A DNA stretch of 20,526 bases from a bacterium UBP15_UBA6099 (GTDB taxonomy: Bacteria > UBP15 > UBA6099), in the NCBI GenBank assembly GCA_002435745.1, contig DIWT01000016.1, forward strand, positions 1 through 20,526, read 5' to 3'. Of the stretch, positions 7,994-14,680 are shown piece by piece; position 1 is the stretch's first letter; each line of letters begins with the position of its first letter. Below the pieces are notes generated by a model that was not told the origin of the DNA, did not search any database, and saw only the letters and a program-made list of their open reading frames with translations. The translations under genes were made by a program, and so were the position numbers.

Positions 7994-9469
7994 TTAAAAA
8001 ACCAGTTTTACTCTGTTCGCGGTGAAAAACGGCTCTTCAGGCGCTCCCGGCCTTAATCTTCTCTTTCCCTTTGCGAAACTGAATAGCTCGTCCTTGAGAA
8101 AAAACAGATCTTCAAGAAGGACGCTTCCCTCAATAAACCTGCTCCCGATGGCAAATTTACTATACGAGTGCGTCGAGTCTATTTCCTCGCCTTTTTCATT
8201 CCTAGCGCATATTCGCACGCCGGAAGCCGCGCTTGTCAAATCGTTATTTACCACATTGATCAAATTGTCGCAGTTCTGATTATCCTCATTCCCATAAAAA
8301 TGAACATAATACTCTCCCCTCGGCACGCCCAATTTAGAAGGTTCTCCGGCTAGCGGAACTCTCGTAAGCATGTTCAAATCCATCCGCCAGTATAAAAATT
8401 TATCGTCCCTAGCAAAAAACATCGCGGTTATTCCATCCGTTTCAGGACTGTCCGCCGATTTTTTGTAGCATGGAGATATTCCCGCCCAATCGTTGAGCCT
8501 CCCGTCAGTCTCGATCGCCGCCTTGACCACCGCGCAATCCATCATCCCTCTTTTAGAAATAATCCATTTCCCGTTATTTCGAACAAGCTCATTCTTGGAT
8601 ATCCAGCCTTCATCTATGTTCTGATTTTCGCCATTCAGATTGCTCATCAGTATTCTTTCGTAAGTCATCGCCAGCGCTTTATTTTCGTTCGCAGAGATCG
8701 ACGCAAACCCTACATCGAGAGTTATGTCTCCGAACATCTTATGCAACTCTCCGATTTTTCCGACTACCTCGTCCGCGTTATTGATAACGGAGCCGTCAAT
8801 GAATATCTCAGGAGACTCGACCAGAACGTCTTTTATCTTTTGCGCGTCATTGAAATTGAACGCTTTCACAAAGCTTTCCACGGCTGATTTCACTGCATCC
8901 GTAATTGCGACGCTGTCCCCGAACGCGCCGTAAGTCGCCGCGAGATCCGTCAAAGCTATGTTGAAATCGGGAATGTCAATCATGTAATCCATCGCGCCGA
9001 CAGCGGTTGCGCCTTCCGGATAACCTATCCCGTCCGCCAAAATCCGCAACTCCTTCGCCATGCGTTCGAACTCCGCTGACGTGTAATTCGCGGGATCAGC
9101 GGATATAATCTTCCATGTCAACGCTTCCGTCACCGGGTCAATATCGTTCGTCTTCCCGAAAAGAATCGTCCTAATCGGCCCTCCGTCCGTCTCCGCGCTT
9201 AATACGCGCGTTTCCTTCCCATCCGGCAGTTGAATTTTATACACGCCTTTATCGTCCGTTTTGCCCTCGGCCAGCGACGCCCCTTCGATTGACACGGCTT
9301 TCACTACGACTCCGGGCGCTGGCTTCAGAGTCACTTTTTCAGAAGCCTTATCGTCTTCTTTCGCCGGAATCGTCCATACCGTTCCTGAAATCTCCATGCT
9401 GGACAACGTCCCGGCAAAAACAACCGCGGAAGTGAATAGAATCAACAGAATAAAAATCGTTTTTTTCAT
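7994..9469 (-). CDS. Secreted protein: Ig-like carboxypeptidase-regulatory, SnoaL-like and CBM9/DOMON-like domains
   Basis: 491 residues. MKKTIFILLILFTSAVVFA is a clear signal peptide, with likely cleavage near residue 19-20. Residues ~26-90 read as a carboxypeptidase regulatory-like beta domain (SGTVW...PGVVVKAVS...TDDKGVYKIQLPDG). Residues ~195-310 resemble a SnoaL/NTF2-like domain, ending NELVRNNGKWIISKRGM. Residues ~316-491 match the pattern of CBM9/DOMON-like modules (IETDGRLNDWAGI, then KFLYWRMDLN). I see no catalytic motif; a periplasmic or surface binding role is likely. The ATG at 9469 is chosen over a TTG at 9493 because it starts the signal peptide directly and GAGGAG lies at good distance. 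A dedicated promoter with flanking inverted repeats is at 9511-9559. Domain assignments are pattern-based. Confidence 0.78.
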   Translation of the reverse strand: MKKTIFILLILFTSAVVFAGTLSSMEISGTVWTIPAKEDDKASEKVTLKPAPGVVVKAVSIEGASLAEGKTDDKGVYKIQLPDGKETRVLSAETDGGPIRTILFGKTNDIDPVTEALTWKIISADPANYTSAEFERMAKELRILADGIGYPEGATAVGAMDYMIDIPDFNIALTDLAATYGAFGDSVAITDAVKSAVESFVKAFNFNDAQKIKDVLVESPEIFIDGSVINNADEVVGKIGELHKMFGDITLDVGFASISANENKALAMTYERILMSNLNGENQNIDEGWISKNELVRNNGKWIISKRGMMDCAVVKAAIETDGRLNDWAGISPCYKKSADSPETDGITAMFFARDDKFLYWRMDLNMLTRVPLAGEPSKLGVPRGEYYVHFYGNEDNQNCDNLINVVNNDLTSAASGVRICARNEKGEEIDSTHSYSKFAIGSRFIEGSVLLEDLFFLKDELFSFAKGKRRLRPGAPEEPFFTANRVKLVF

Positions 9470-9510
9470 TCCTCTCGCTCCTCGCACTTGCAACTCGTAA
9501 CCTTACGCAT

Positions 9511-9559
9511 ATCACATGTTTAGTATATTATAACACCGTCAGCTGACAATACATGTGAT
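9511..9559 (-). promoter_or_regulatory. Promoter flanked by 9-bp inverted repeats (possible operator pair)
   Basis: On the minus strand TTGTCA (9549-9544) and TATACT (9527-9522) are separated by 16 bases, each a 5/6 match to the sigma70 consensus; an overlapping TATAAT lies at 9532-9527. The start would be near 9515, about 45 nt before the ATG at 9469. Two arms, ATCACATGT (9511-9519) and ACATGTGAT (9551-9559), are exact reverse complements. They bracket the promoter, one just upstream of -35 and one over the start point. A third palindrome, TCAGCTGA (9539-9546), overlaps -35. This arrangement fits binding by one dimeric regulator at two sites. Confidence 0.6.
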
Positions 9560-9648
9560 GACTTTCACTTTTTCTATTTGAGCAAAGGATGATTCTGAGC
9601 GGCGCGGCGAAGACCAGCTTGGCTCCGGTCTATGCGATAGAAGACGCG

Positions 9649-10959
9649 TTACGCTCCGGCCCCACACTCCGCGCCGGATTTTAGGAGGTTTCGCGGTTTC
9701 GAGCTGAATATCAACTGTTTGATTGTCTTGCTGAACTCAAAAAACTTCTGCGCATCTGAAAACTTAATCCCACACTCCACGCTAGAGGACGTGAAACCAA
9801 TAAAGCCCCTATCTATCAACGTCCCAAAATTGTCCCTGACAAACCCTTCGGCGTCGCATCCGAAAACCGATTCGAAGCGTTGAAAAGGCAAGCCGACTCC
9901 GTCTCTGAAATGCAAAAGGATCATATCCAGAGCTTCTTCGAAAACATCTTTTCGATATCCTATATACCTCCGACCTACAGAACCTGACGCCGCGCCGTCG
10001 CAGCCTGAATTTTTATAAAAAATCTTTCCGAACAAGTTTGAGCATGCGTTCCGACCAAGCCCCAACACTGCGACAGGATTCCTGCTGTGAAGCTCGTATC
10101 TGTTGCTTTCATTATATTGATTCTCGGAATTGCCAGCTATCAAACACGTGGACAGCATGGACGATTCCTTTGAAATCGAGCGGCCCGACCCTTCCAAACC
10201 CCTAGTAAATATTTCCTTTGTCCTATCCCAACCTCCAAGCTCTTCTTCTTTCATCGCCATTTCACAGGGAGAGTACTTGATCCCCAGATTCTGAAGGCAG
10301 TACAAAGTAATAGTGTGAGAGCCTAATCCTGACGCCTTCTCAACCGTCTCGTAGAAAGACTTCTCCGTCTCGCCGGGAAGTGGGGCCAATAGGTCTATAT
10401 TCACCACGCTCACGCCGCATTTTTTCGCGAAAGCAACAAGCTCAGCCGTCTGTTTCAGATCCGCTTCCTGCCGGCCCGCAATCTCCAAAACCTTAGGCGT
10501 CAGCGTTTGAACCCCTAAACTTATCCTTTTAATCCCATGCTCAATCGCAGATATTATTTTTCCCGGAGTCGCCGAGTTCGGATTCATCTCGCATGTCGAA
10601 ACAGCCATTCCCGACAGCTTGAAGCAGCTTCGAACCGCGGATACTACGTCGTCGAAATCGCCTTCTTCGTAAATAGTCGGCGTTCCCCCTCCGAAATATA
10701 AGCCGTCAAACTCAATCCCTTCGACAGCTTCGGCAGCCTCCAGAACCTCATTAAGCAAGTCTCTTTTTTCCGCCGACAAGTCTTCTTTTTTTAAAAGCGG
10801 CTCCGAATCGTACATGCAAAATTTGCATTTGCTTGAACAATATGGAGTATGAACATATACGAAACGCCTCACATGCTTCTTATCCGGAAAGGCCTCCCTC
10901 TGGAATTCCTTCCACATGCCTAGGATTTCGTTCTTTGGCAATGGATCGAACCTCAACAT
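9649..10959 (-). CDS. HemW/HemN-like radical SAM protein
   Basis: 436 residues. VYVHTPYCSSKCKFC (34-48) holds the three cluster cysteines C41, C45 and C48. GGGTPT (90-95) binds the SAM amino group. CEMNPNS (123-129) and RISLGVQT (145-152) are the usual HemN-family strands, and LLAPLPGETEKSF follows near 195. True HemN has a fourth Cys two residues after the triplet (CxC); here it is Tyr, so coproporphyrinogen oxidase activity is unlikely and a HemW-like or other tailoring role is preferred. No haem gene is near. It is divergently oriented from the ModE-like gene, with a 407-bp AT-rich gap between. The start ATG has GGGAG a few bases upstream. It stands apart from the secreted-protein gene, which has its own promoter. 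Superfamily is certain; substrate is unknown. Confidence 0.82.
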   Translation of the reverse strand: MLRFDPLPKNEILGMWKEFQREAFPDKKHVRRFVYVHTPYCSSKCKFCMYDSEPLLKKEDLSAEKRDLLNEVLEAAEAVEGIEFDGLYFGGGTPTIYEEGDFDDVVSAVRSCFKLSGMAVSTCEMNPNSATPGKIISAIEHGIKRISLGVQTLTPKVLEIAGRQEADLKQTAELVAFAKKCGVSVVNIDLLAPLPGETEKSFYETVEKASGLGSHTITLYCLQNLGIKYSPCEMAMKEEELGGWDRTKEIFTRGLEGSGRSISKESSMLSTCLIAGNSENQYNESNRYELHSRNPVAVLGLGRNACSNLFGKIFYKNSGCDGAASGSVGRRYIGYRKDVFEEALDMILLHFRDGVGLPFQRFESVFGCDAEGFVRDNFGTLIDRGFIGFTSSSVECGIKFSDAQKFFEFSKTIKQLIFSSKPRNLLKSGAECGAGA

Positions 10960-11366
10960 TCCGCTCCCTATCGTAATTGTCTATGCCAAATATATGACTT
11001 ACCGCAATCTTATAATCTCAACGACGATTGCGCGTTATGCCAGCGTTAACAACAGCCGCGATTGAAAGCCATTTTCGATAAAAATCGCATTTCAACGCCT
11101 TTTCATACCACAATACAGAAATTGTATTTTTATTTTATATGGAATTATTGTTATAGGCAACAAATATACTGAAATAATTTAGTCGTGAAATCATGAGTAG
11201 AAACATGAATAAGCTTTATGTGTTTTATTGAAGGTAATATGCTTCTTATTGTGACCTATCGAATTTGATTGTTTCATCTATATTTTAATATTGTGCCACC
11301 GTCCTTATTGTTATATATAATACGAATGTAAAAATTGGCATCTGGGCAAGATTTCAGGGAGACGAC
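10960..11366. other. AT-rich divergent intergenic region without a gene
   Basis: This 407-bp gap separates divergent genes and is markedly more AT-rich than its surroundings. No frame of useful length with a binding site was found. TTATTGTTATA occurs twice in direct orientation (11145-11155 and 11305-11315), the second overlapping TTATATATAA just before the ModE-like gene. ModE operators contain TATATA-type half-sites, so self-binding is possible but unproven. No convincing promoter for the minus-strand gene could be named; TTGAGA and CATATA are 19 bases apart and weak. Confidence 0.5.
11316..11321 (+). promoter_or_regulatory. TATAAT -10 box of the ModE-like regulator gene
   Basis: A perfect TATAAT lies 45 bases before the ATG at 11367 and overlaps the palindrome TTATATATAA (11311-11320). 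No good -35 box lies at 16-18 bases; TTGTGC is 19 bases upstream. A regulator may therefore act here, possibly the gene product itself. Confidence 0.4.
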
Positions 11367-11756
11367 ATGTCAGGCAATCTTAAAATTGACACACGAACAC
11401 GAATTGTGGATGAAAATGGAGCGATTGTATTCGGAGAAGGCCGGCATCAGATTCTGCTCGCGGTGGACGAACTGGGTTCTCTGGCAGAAGTCGCGCGGCA
11501 TCTCGGCATGAGCTACCGAGCAGTTTGGGGCAAAATCAACGCCACGGAAGAGCGCCTAGGCGTAAAGCTTGTCATCAGAAACAGCGGCCGCTCCAAATCT
11601 AATAACACGACGCTCACTCCGGCAGCTCGTTATCTGATTGAGAAATTTGCAAAGCTGGACGCCGCAACGCGCGCTTTTTGCGAAAGCGCGGCGGATGATG
11701 TTCTAAAATTCCATTTTAATGAAGACGGCCAAGCGTCCGGCAACATCCCGGATTGA
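11367..11756 (+). CDS. Single-domain ModE-like / LysR-type winged-helix regulator
   Basis: 129 residues. The pattern matches the N-terminal DNA-binding domain of ModE, the molybdate-responsive repressor: LLAVDELGSLAEVARHLGMS then YRAVWGKI (30-58) is the helix-turn-helix, followed by LGVKLVIRNSGRSKSNNTTLTPAARYLIEKF (64-94), the typical wing and dimerisation helix. The C-terminal molybdate-binding (TOBE/MOP) domains of full ModE (~260 residues) are absent, so any ligand must be sensed elsewhere or not at all. One-domain ModE-like proteins are known in many anaerobes and archaea. No molybdate transporter or cofactor gene is in the window. GGGAG five bases before the ATG supports the start. It is the only plus-strand gene in the left block and divergent from the radical-SAM genes, so it may regulate them. 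Confidence 0.85.
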   Translation: MSGNLKIDTRTRIVDENGAIVFGEGRHQILLAVDELGSLAEVARHLGMSYRAVWGKINATEERLGVKLVIRNSGRSKSNNTTLTPAARYLIEKFAKLDAATRAFCESAADDVLKFHFNEDGQASGNIPD

Positions 11757-11770
11757 ACATCTCTTTTTTT
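11736..11770 (+). terminator. Weak possible terminator of the ModE-like gene
   Basis: A 5-bp stem (TCCGG / CCGGA, 7-base loop; 11736-11752) overlaps the end of the gene, and a run of seven T follows at 11764-11770. The 11-base gap between stem and T-run makes an intrinsic terminator doubtful. Confidence 0.25.
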
Positions 11771-11810
11771 ACTGCGCAGCATAGTCGAGTATCCATATCT
11801 GAAGTTTAGT

Positions 11811-11978
11811 CCGCATTTTTCACCAATGCGGGCTGAAATCGAATGAGATACTGGGCAAATCGAGCAAGAACGAGGAAGCATACTGTTTTGTATGTGACGG
11901 CAGTTCGAGTCGATGATTTAACGACGTAAATCGCCCTTTATTCGATTTCCCGGATTTTTCTCGTGAAAATCCGGGTTA
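11811..11978 (+). repeat. Structured dispersed repeat, copy B (~168 bp)
   Basis: Second copy of the element at 1294-1470, same orientation. The first 22 bases (CCGCATT...AATGCGGG) and a stretch of about 20 around GTTCGAGTCGATGATT are identical to copy A. The 3' hairpin survives with a one-base bulge (11949-11975). The enclosing inverted repeat here is GAAATCGAAT with ATTCGATTTC, pairing two bases further outward than in copy A while losing the AAA/TTT end. Copy A's TCGCATGCGA is replaced by TTGTATGTGA. Pairing is thus kept at the base of the fold while the sequence varies. It lies between the ModE-like gene and the tRNA. Confidence 0.8.
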
Positions 11979-12050
11979 GCTCTATCGGCTAATACGTGTC
12001 AGGGTTGAATCAATATGAAACTATGAAACGGGCGCGATGATTTTTGCTGA

Positions 12051-12123
12051 TGGGCCCGGAGGGGTTCGAACCCCCGACCAATGGATTATGAGTCCACTGC
12101 TCTACCGACTGAGCTACAGGCCC
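12051..12123 (-). tRNA. tRNA with CAT anticodon, probably tRNA-Ile2 (or elongator tRNA-Met)
   Basis: The minus strand folds into a full 73-nt cloverleaf: acceptor GGGCCTG/CGGGCCC, D-arm GCTC...GAGC, anticodon stem GTGGA/TCCAT with loop CTCATAA, T-arm GGGGG TTCGAAC CCCTC and discriminator A. CCA is not encoded (the next bases are TCA). Anticodon CAT fits initiator, elongator Met or Ile2. The G1-C72 pair argues against an initiator. Pairs C4-G69 and C5-G68 are, to my knowledge, what the lysidine synthetase TilS uses to recognise tRNA-Ile2, and the TTGGTCG variable region is Ile2-like, so I lean to Ile2. Its 3' end points to the lower-GC left block. Confidence 0.93.
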
Positions 12124-12133
12124 TTGCTTCTTT

Positions 12134-12160
12134 CGAACCGACGGAGCTTGATTCGGTTCG
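12134..12160 (-). other. Hairpin in the tRNA leader
   Basis: CGAACCGA (12134-12141) and TCGGTTCG (12153-12160) form a perfect 8-bp stem with an 11-base loop. It starts 10 bases upstream of the mature tRNA 5' end, so it would lie in the precursor if transcription begins at the promoter at 12247-12274. It may be a processing aid or an unrelated inverted repeat. Confidence 0.4.
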
Positions 12161-12246
12161 GCTTATAATTCTGGCGCTTACTTCATTTTTTTTCAACCCG
12201 CCCGGCATGTTCTTCGTTCGAACCGCCGCGCAGCGCGCGATTTATG

Positions 12247-12274
12247 ATTTTAGTTTTTCCCGCCGCCGTGTCAA
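12247..12274 (-). promoter_or_regulatory. Probable sigma70 promoter for the tRNA
   Basis: On the minus strand a perfect TTGACA (12274-12269) is followed after 16 bases by TAAAAT (12252-12247, 5/6). The start would be near 12240, giving a leader of about 115 nt before the tRNA, longer than usual. The stretch to 12321 contains no gene. Confidence 0.45.
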
Positions 12275-12320
12275 CTGCCGGGCAGCTTTTGGCGACTGCC
12301 TTTCAGCTCCCCTCGCGGCA

Positions 12321-13658
12321 TTATTTCACAACCACTTTTATCGGGTTGTCCAATATGTCTAGATATATCTTCTCTCCGCCGGAGCCGGGCTTGAAGTCGG
12401 GCGCGTTGTACATGTGAGATGTCAGTTTCCAGACGCCTTTCGTAAGGGTTTCCATGTATCTGACGTCGTAGCCTATCGCGCCTATCATTCCACGCTCCGA
12501 CTCCGGAGGGTCGGGCTTGGAGGCGTCGTCCATGTAGAACAGATACGGTTTCGCTTTGATGCCTTCGTCGAAGAACAGGCGGTTTATCCAGCCGCCGCGC
12601 GCGCCGGGCGCGGCTCCTCCTATGAACATCCATTCGTATGGAGACAGGTCGAGTTTCTTTTCGGCGGCGGACATCTCTCCGTCTATCTTCACCGGCTCAG
12701 GATTCTCAGTGTTGAGGAATATTTTTCCTTTAGCGTTTTTGTTGTGGTCGGTGTACACGCGGAAGTTGAACTCTTCGAGGAGCGACCCGATGTCGAACGG
12801 CACATCCACTTCGGTGGGGTATATGAATGAGTCGGCGTAGTAAACGTTGTCAATTACTGAGCCGGGGGTGGGTATCTTCCAGAAAAGAATCATCTTGTTG
12901 TTGGTTCTTCGGATGACGCGCGCCGGGCCGTCTATCCACGCGAGGATTTCGGAAGTGAAGCTGCTTTCGTTTTTGTTCATCTTCGCGCCGACAACGCGGA
13001 GTTTGGCGGTCGCGCGGACTTTCAGCCTGTCCATGTAGTTTGCGCCGTTTCCTCCTCCTTTTTCAGAGAGAGAGAGACGGCAGAAGCCTATCGGGGCGTC
13101 CTTGCAGAAGGATGTCGAATAGTTTCTGGCGGTAATGCGGAGACCGTCGGAGGACATAGAAACATAGTCCACATCAGAGCGCGGAGGCGCGGCGTCGAAG
13201 GCGAAGACATAGACCCAAGCGGCTCCCCCGTCAACAGGGTCGCGTAGGGCGATTTCGTGAGTTCTTCCCGCGCCCGGCGGCGGAGCGAGCTTGACGGCGC
13301 TCGCGCCCGCGTCCCTCGCCATGAATATCAATTCATCGTTGGCGTCGAACGACGTATCGGAGTCTTTGTTTTTCTTGGGGCCGAACGGGAACACAAGCGC
13401 GCCGGATGAGTCTCGCTCGTCTATCTGGAAAGGAATCTGAGCGAGTGAGCCTGACGGGTCGGCGGCGAACGCGCCTATCCTGTCTATCGGCATGCCCAAC
13501 AACGAAGGAAGATCCGCTCCGCTGATTATCACCGGGTCGGTTTCTCTTTTCAGAGTTCTGGGCGCGGCGGTGGCGCGAACCGCTACTCCGGCGATAATTC
13601 CAGCCGCCAGAAACAGAGCCGCCGCGACTTTTATTTTTTTTGCCGCCGCTTTCATCAT
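12321..13658 (-). CDS. Secreted protein of unknown function
   Basis: 445 residues. A lysine-rich start and the hydrophobic stretch VAAALFLAAGIIAGVAV form a signal peptide with likely cleavage after ATA or TAA (about residue 30-32). The mature part looks beta-rich. It opens DPVIISGADLPSLLG, then LAQIPFQIDERD near residue 75, a pattern I associate with uncharacterised secreted proteins in environmental Gram-negative bacteria. FDANDELIFMARDAG follows. Two Cys (STSFCKDAPIGFCRL) may form a disulfide. No catalytic motif or second membrane helix is visible. It is the last minus-strand gene before the tRNA, 91 nt below the YkgJ-like gene, where a 12-bp palindrome GCCGGCGCCGGC lies just outside that gene's stop. 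No clear ribosome binding site precedes the ATG. The gene is sure; the function is unknown. Confidence 0.75.
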   Translation of the reverse strand: MMKAAAKKIKVAAALFLAAGIIAGVAVRATAAPRTLKRETDPVIISGADLPSLLGMPIDRIGAFAADPSGSLAQIPFQIDERDSSGALVFPFGPKKNKDSDTSFDANDELIFMARDAGASAVKLAPPPGAGRTHEIALRDPVDGGAAWVYVFAFDAAPPRSDVDYVSMSSDGLRITARNYSTSFCKDAPIGFCRLSLSEKGGGNGANYMDRLKVRATAKLRVVGAKMNKNESSFTSEILAWIDGPARVIRRTNNKMILFWKIPTPGSVIDNVYYADSFIYPTEVDVPFDIGSLLEEFNFRVYTDHNKNAKGKIFLNTENPEPVKIDGEMSAAEKKLDLSPYEWMFIGGAAPGARGGWINRLFFDEGIKAKPYLFYMDDASKPDPPESERGMIGAIGYDVRYMETLTKGVWKLTSHMYNAPDFKPGSGGEKIYLDILDNPIKVVVK

Positions 13659-13749
13659 CGTTTTATTGTAACGGGTTTCCCGCCGCGTAAAAGGGGGCGG
13701 TCAAAATCGCGCCGGGCGCAAGGAGCGTTGCCGGCGCCGGCGGCGAGCG

Positions 13750-14577
13750 CTACGGAAGGCGTCCGCCGCAACTTTCTATTAGGCTGTCGAGCAAGGGCGA
13801 TTTCCCGGTCATCTGGAATTCGAGGGCGACCGCTATGCGGGTTTCGTCATATTTGTCGGGAGCGACTTTCTTGAGGGCGACGTGTCCGGGGAAGTGCAGG
13901 TGGAAATTAAGGGAGCGGAACTCTTCGGGCCTGATGAACGCGCGGTGCATCATGGCGATCTCCGTTTCGATGGAGTTCACTAGAGGCTCCGTGACAGGTC
14001 GGGAGCCGGGAGGAACGGATATATGTTTGCATTTCGGCAACACGAGTTCCGCGGGCGGCGCGGCCATCTTGACGCCATGTGCGGCGAAATAGTCGCGCTG
14101 TTTTTCAAGGCTCTCGCGGGCGCGCGCGGCCCGCCGTTCGTACCACGCGTCGTCCTCCAGCCCCCACACCCGGCAGTTGAACGGCCTGACCGAATACGCC
14201 GCGCATCTGCCGTCAAACAGAAACGGGCAGTAGACATCCCGTTGGACAAGCGACAGAAACGCCCATCGGAACGCGCGCGCCGCAATTTCGGCCTCAAGCG
14301 CAGGGTCGGCCAGCTCGTGCCTGACGTGTCTCCAAGCGTTCAGATATTCAACGAAGTAGAAGTCGGGAGTGGCGCGGCAGCACACGTCCCCGCAGTCGCC
14401 GCATGTCGCTTCCGGTATCGGCGAGTAAAGCTTTTCGAGCCGCGCGAAAACGCGCTCGTTCTTCAAACGCCGGGAAAGCTTGTCCGGGTCGTACTCGATA
14501 AGCGCGGGGGGCTGCTTTAGAAAATAGTCGGGGCCAAGCTCGCAAAGTCTTCTGGAGATGTCGTCGTCGCGTTCCAT
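13750..14577 (-). CDS. YkgJ-type cysteine-cluster protein (Zn/Fe-chelating domain)
   Basis: 275 residues. Residues ~55-140 carry the family pattern: CGDCGDVCC (C59, C62, C66, C67), then YCPFLFDGRCAAYSVRPFNCR with C117, C125 and C135. This CxxCxxxCC ... C ... C..Y..RP..CR arrangement defines the YkgJ/CxxCxxCC family thought to chelate zinc or an iron-sulfur cluster. Members are often annotated as Fe-S oxidoreductases without known substrates. The flanking ~50 N-terminal and ~130 C-terminal residues, with another Cys in LPKCKHIS, are longer than in the minimal family, so it is an extended form. GGAG lies too far upstream (about 17 nt) to be a good binding site. It follows lysS by 103 nt. Confidence 0.78.
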   Translation of the reverse strand: MERDDDISRRLCELGPDYFLKQPPALIEYDPDKLSRRLKNERVFARLEKLYSPIPEATCGDCGDVCCRATPDFYFVEYLNAWRHVRHELADPALEAEIAARAFRWAFLSLVQRDVYCPFLFDGRCAAYSVRPFNCRVWGLEDDAWYERRAARARESLEKQRDYFAAHGVKMAAPPAELVLPKCKHISVPPGSRPVTEPLVNSIETEIAMMHRAFIRPEEFRSLNFHLHFPGHVALKKVAPDKYDETRIAVALEFQMTGKSPLLDSLIESCGGRLP

Positions 14578-14610
14578 AAACTGTAGAGCCGGCTCCTATA
14601 CGGTTGAAGG

Positions 14611-14631
14611 CCGCATTTATGGAAAATGCGG
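14611..14631. repeat. Solo hairpin resembling the 5' end of the dispersed repeat
   Basis: CCGCATTT (14611-14618) pairs with AAATGCGG (14624-14631) around a 5-base loop. Read on the minus strand it is CCGCATTTTCC then ATAAATGCGG, close to the first hairpin of repeat copies A and B. The rest of the element is absent. It lies between lysS and the YkgJ-like gene and lacks a T-run on either strand, so it is not a standard terminator. Confidence 0.4.
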
Positions 14632-14680
14632 ATTTAGTCTATGGGAATATCATAATGTAAAACGCGGTTCGGCGGAACAG

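Noticed and set aside
9649..10959. Annotation as coproporphyrinogen III dehydrogenase (hemN)
   Set aside because: The extra Cys after the CxxxCxxC triplet is missing and no haem gene is nearby.
1294..11978. CRISPR-like interpretation of the repeats
   Set aside because: Only two copies, far apart, ~170 bp long and without spacers or cas genes.
12051..12123. Attachment-site duplicate of the tRNA 3' end in the left block
   Set aside because: I found no second copy of the T-arm/acceptor sequence between 1 and 12050 by eye, and no integrase gene.
14611..14631. Hairpin as the lysS terminator
   Set aside because: No T-run follows on the minus strand.
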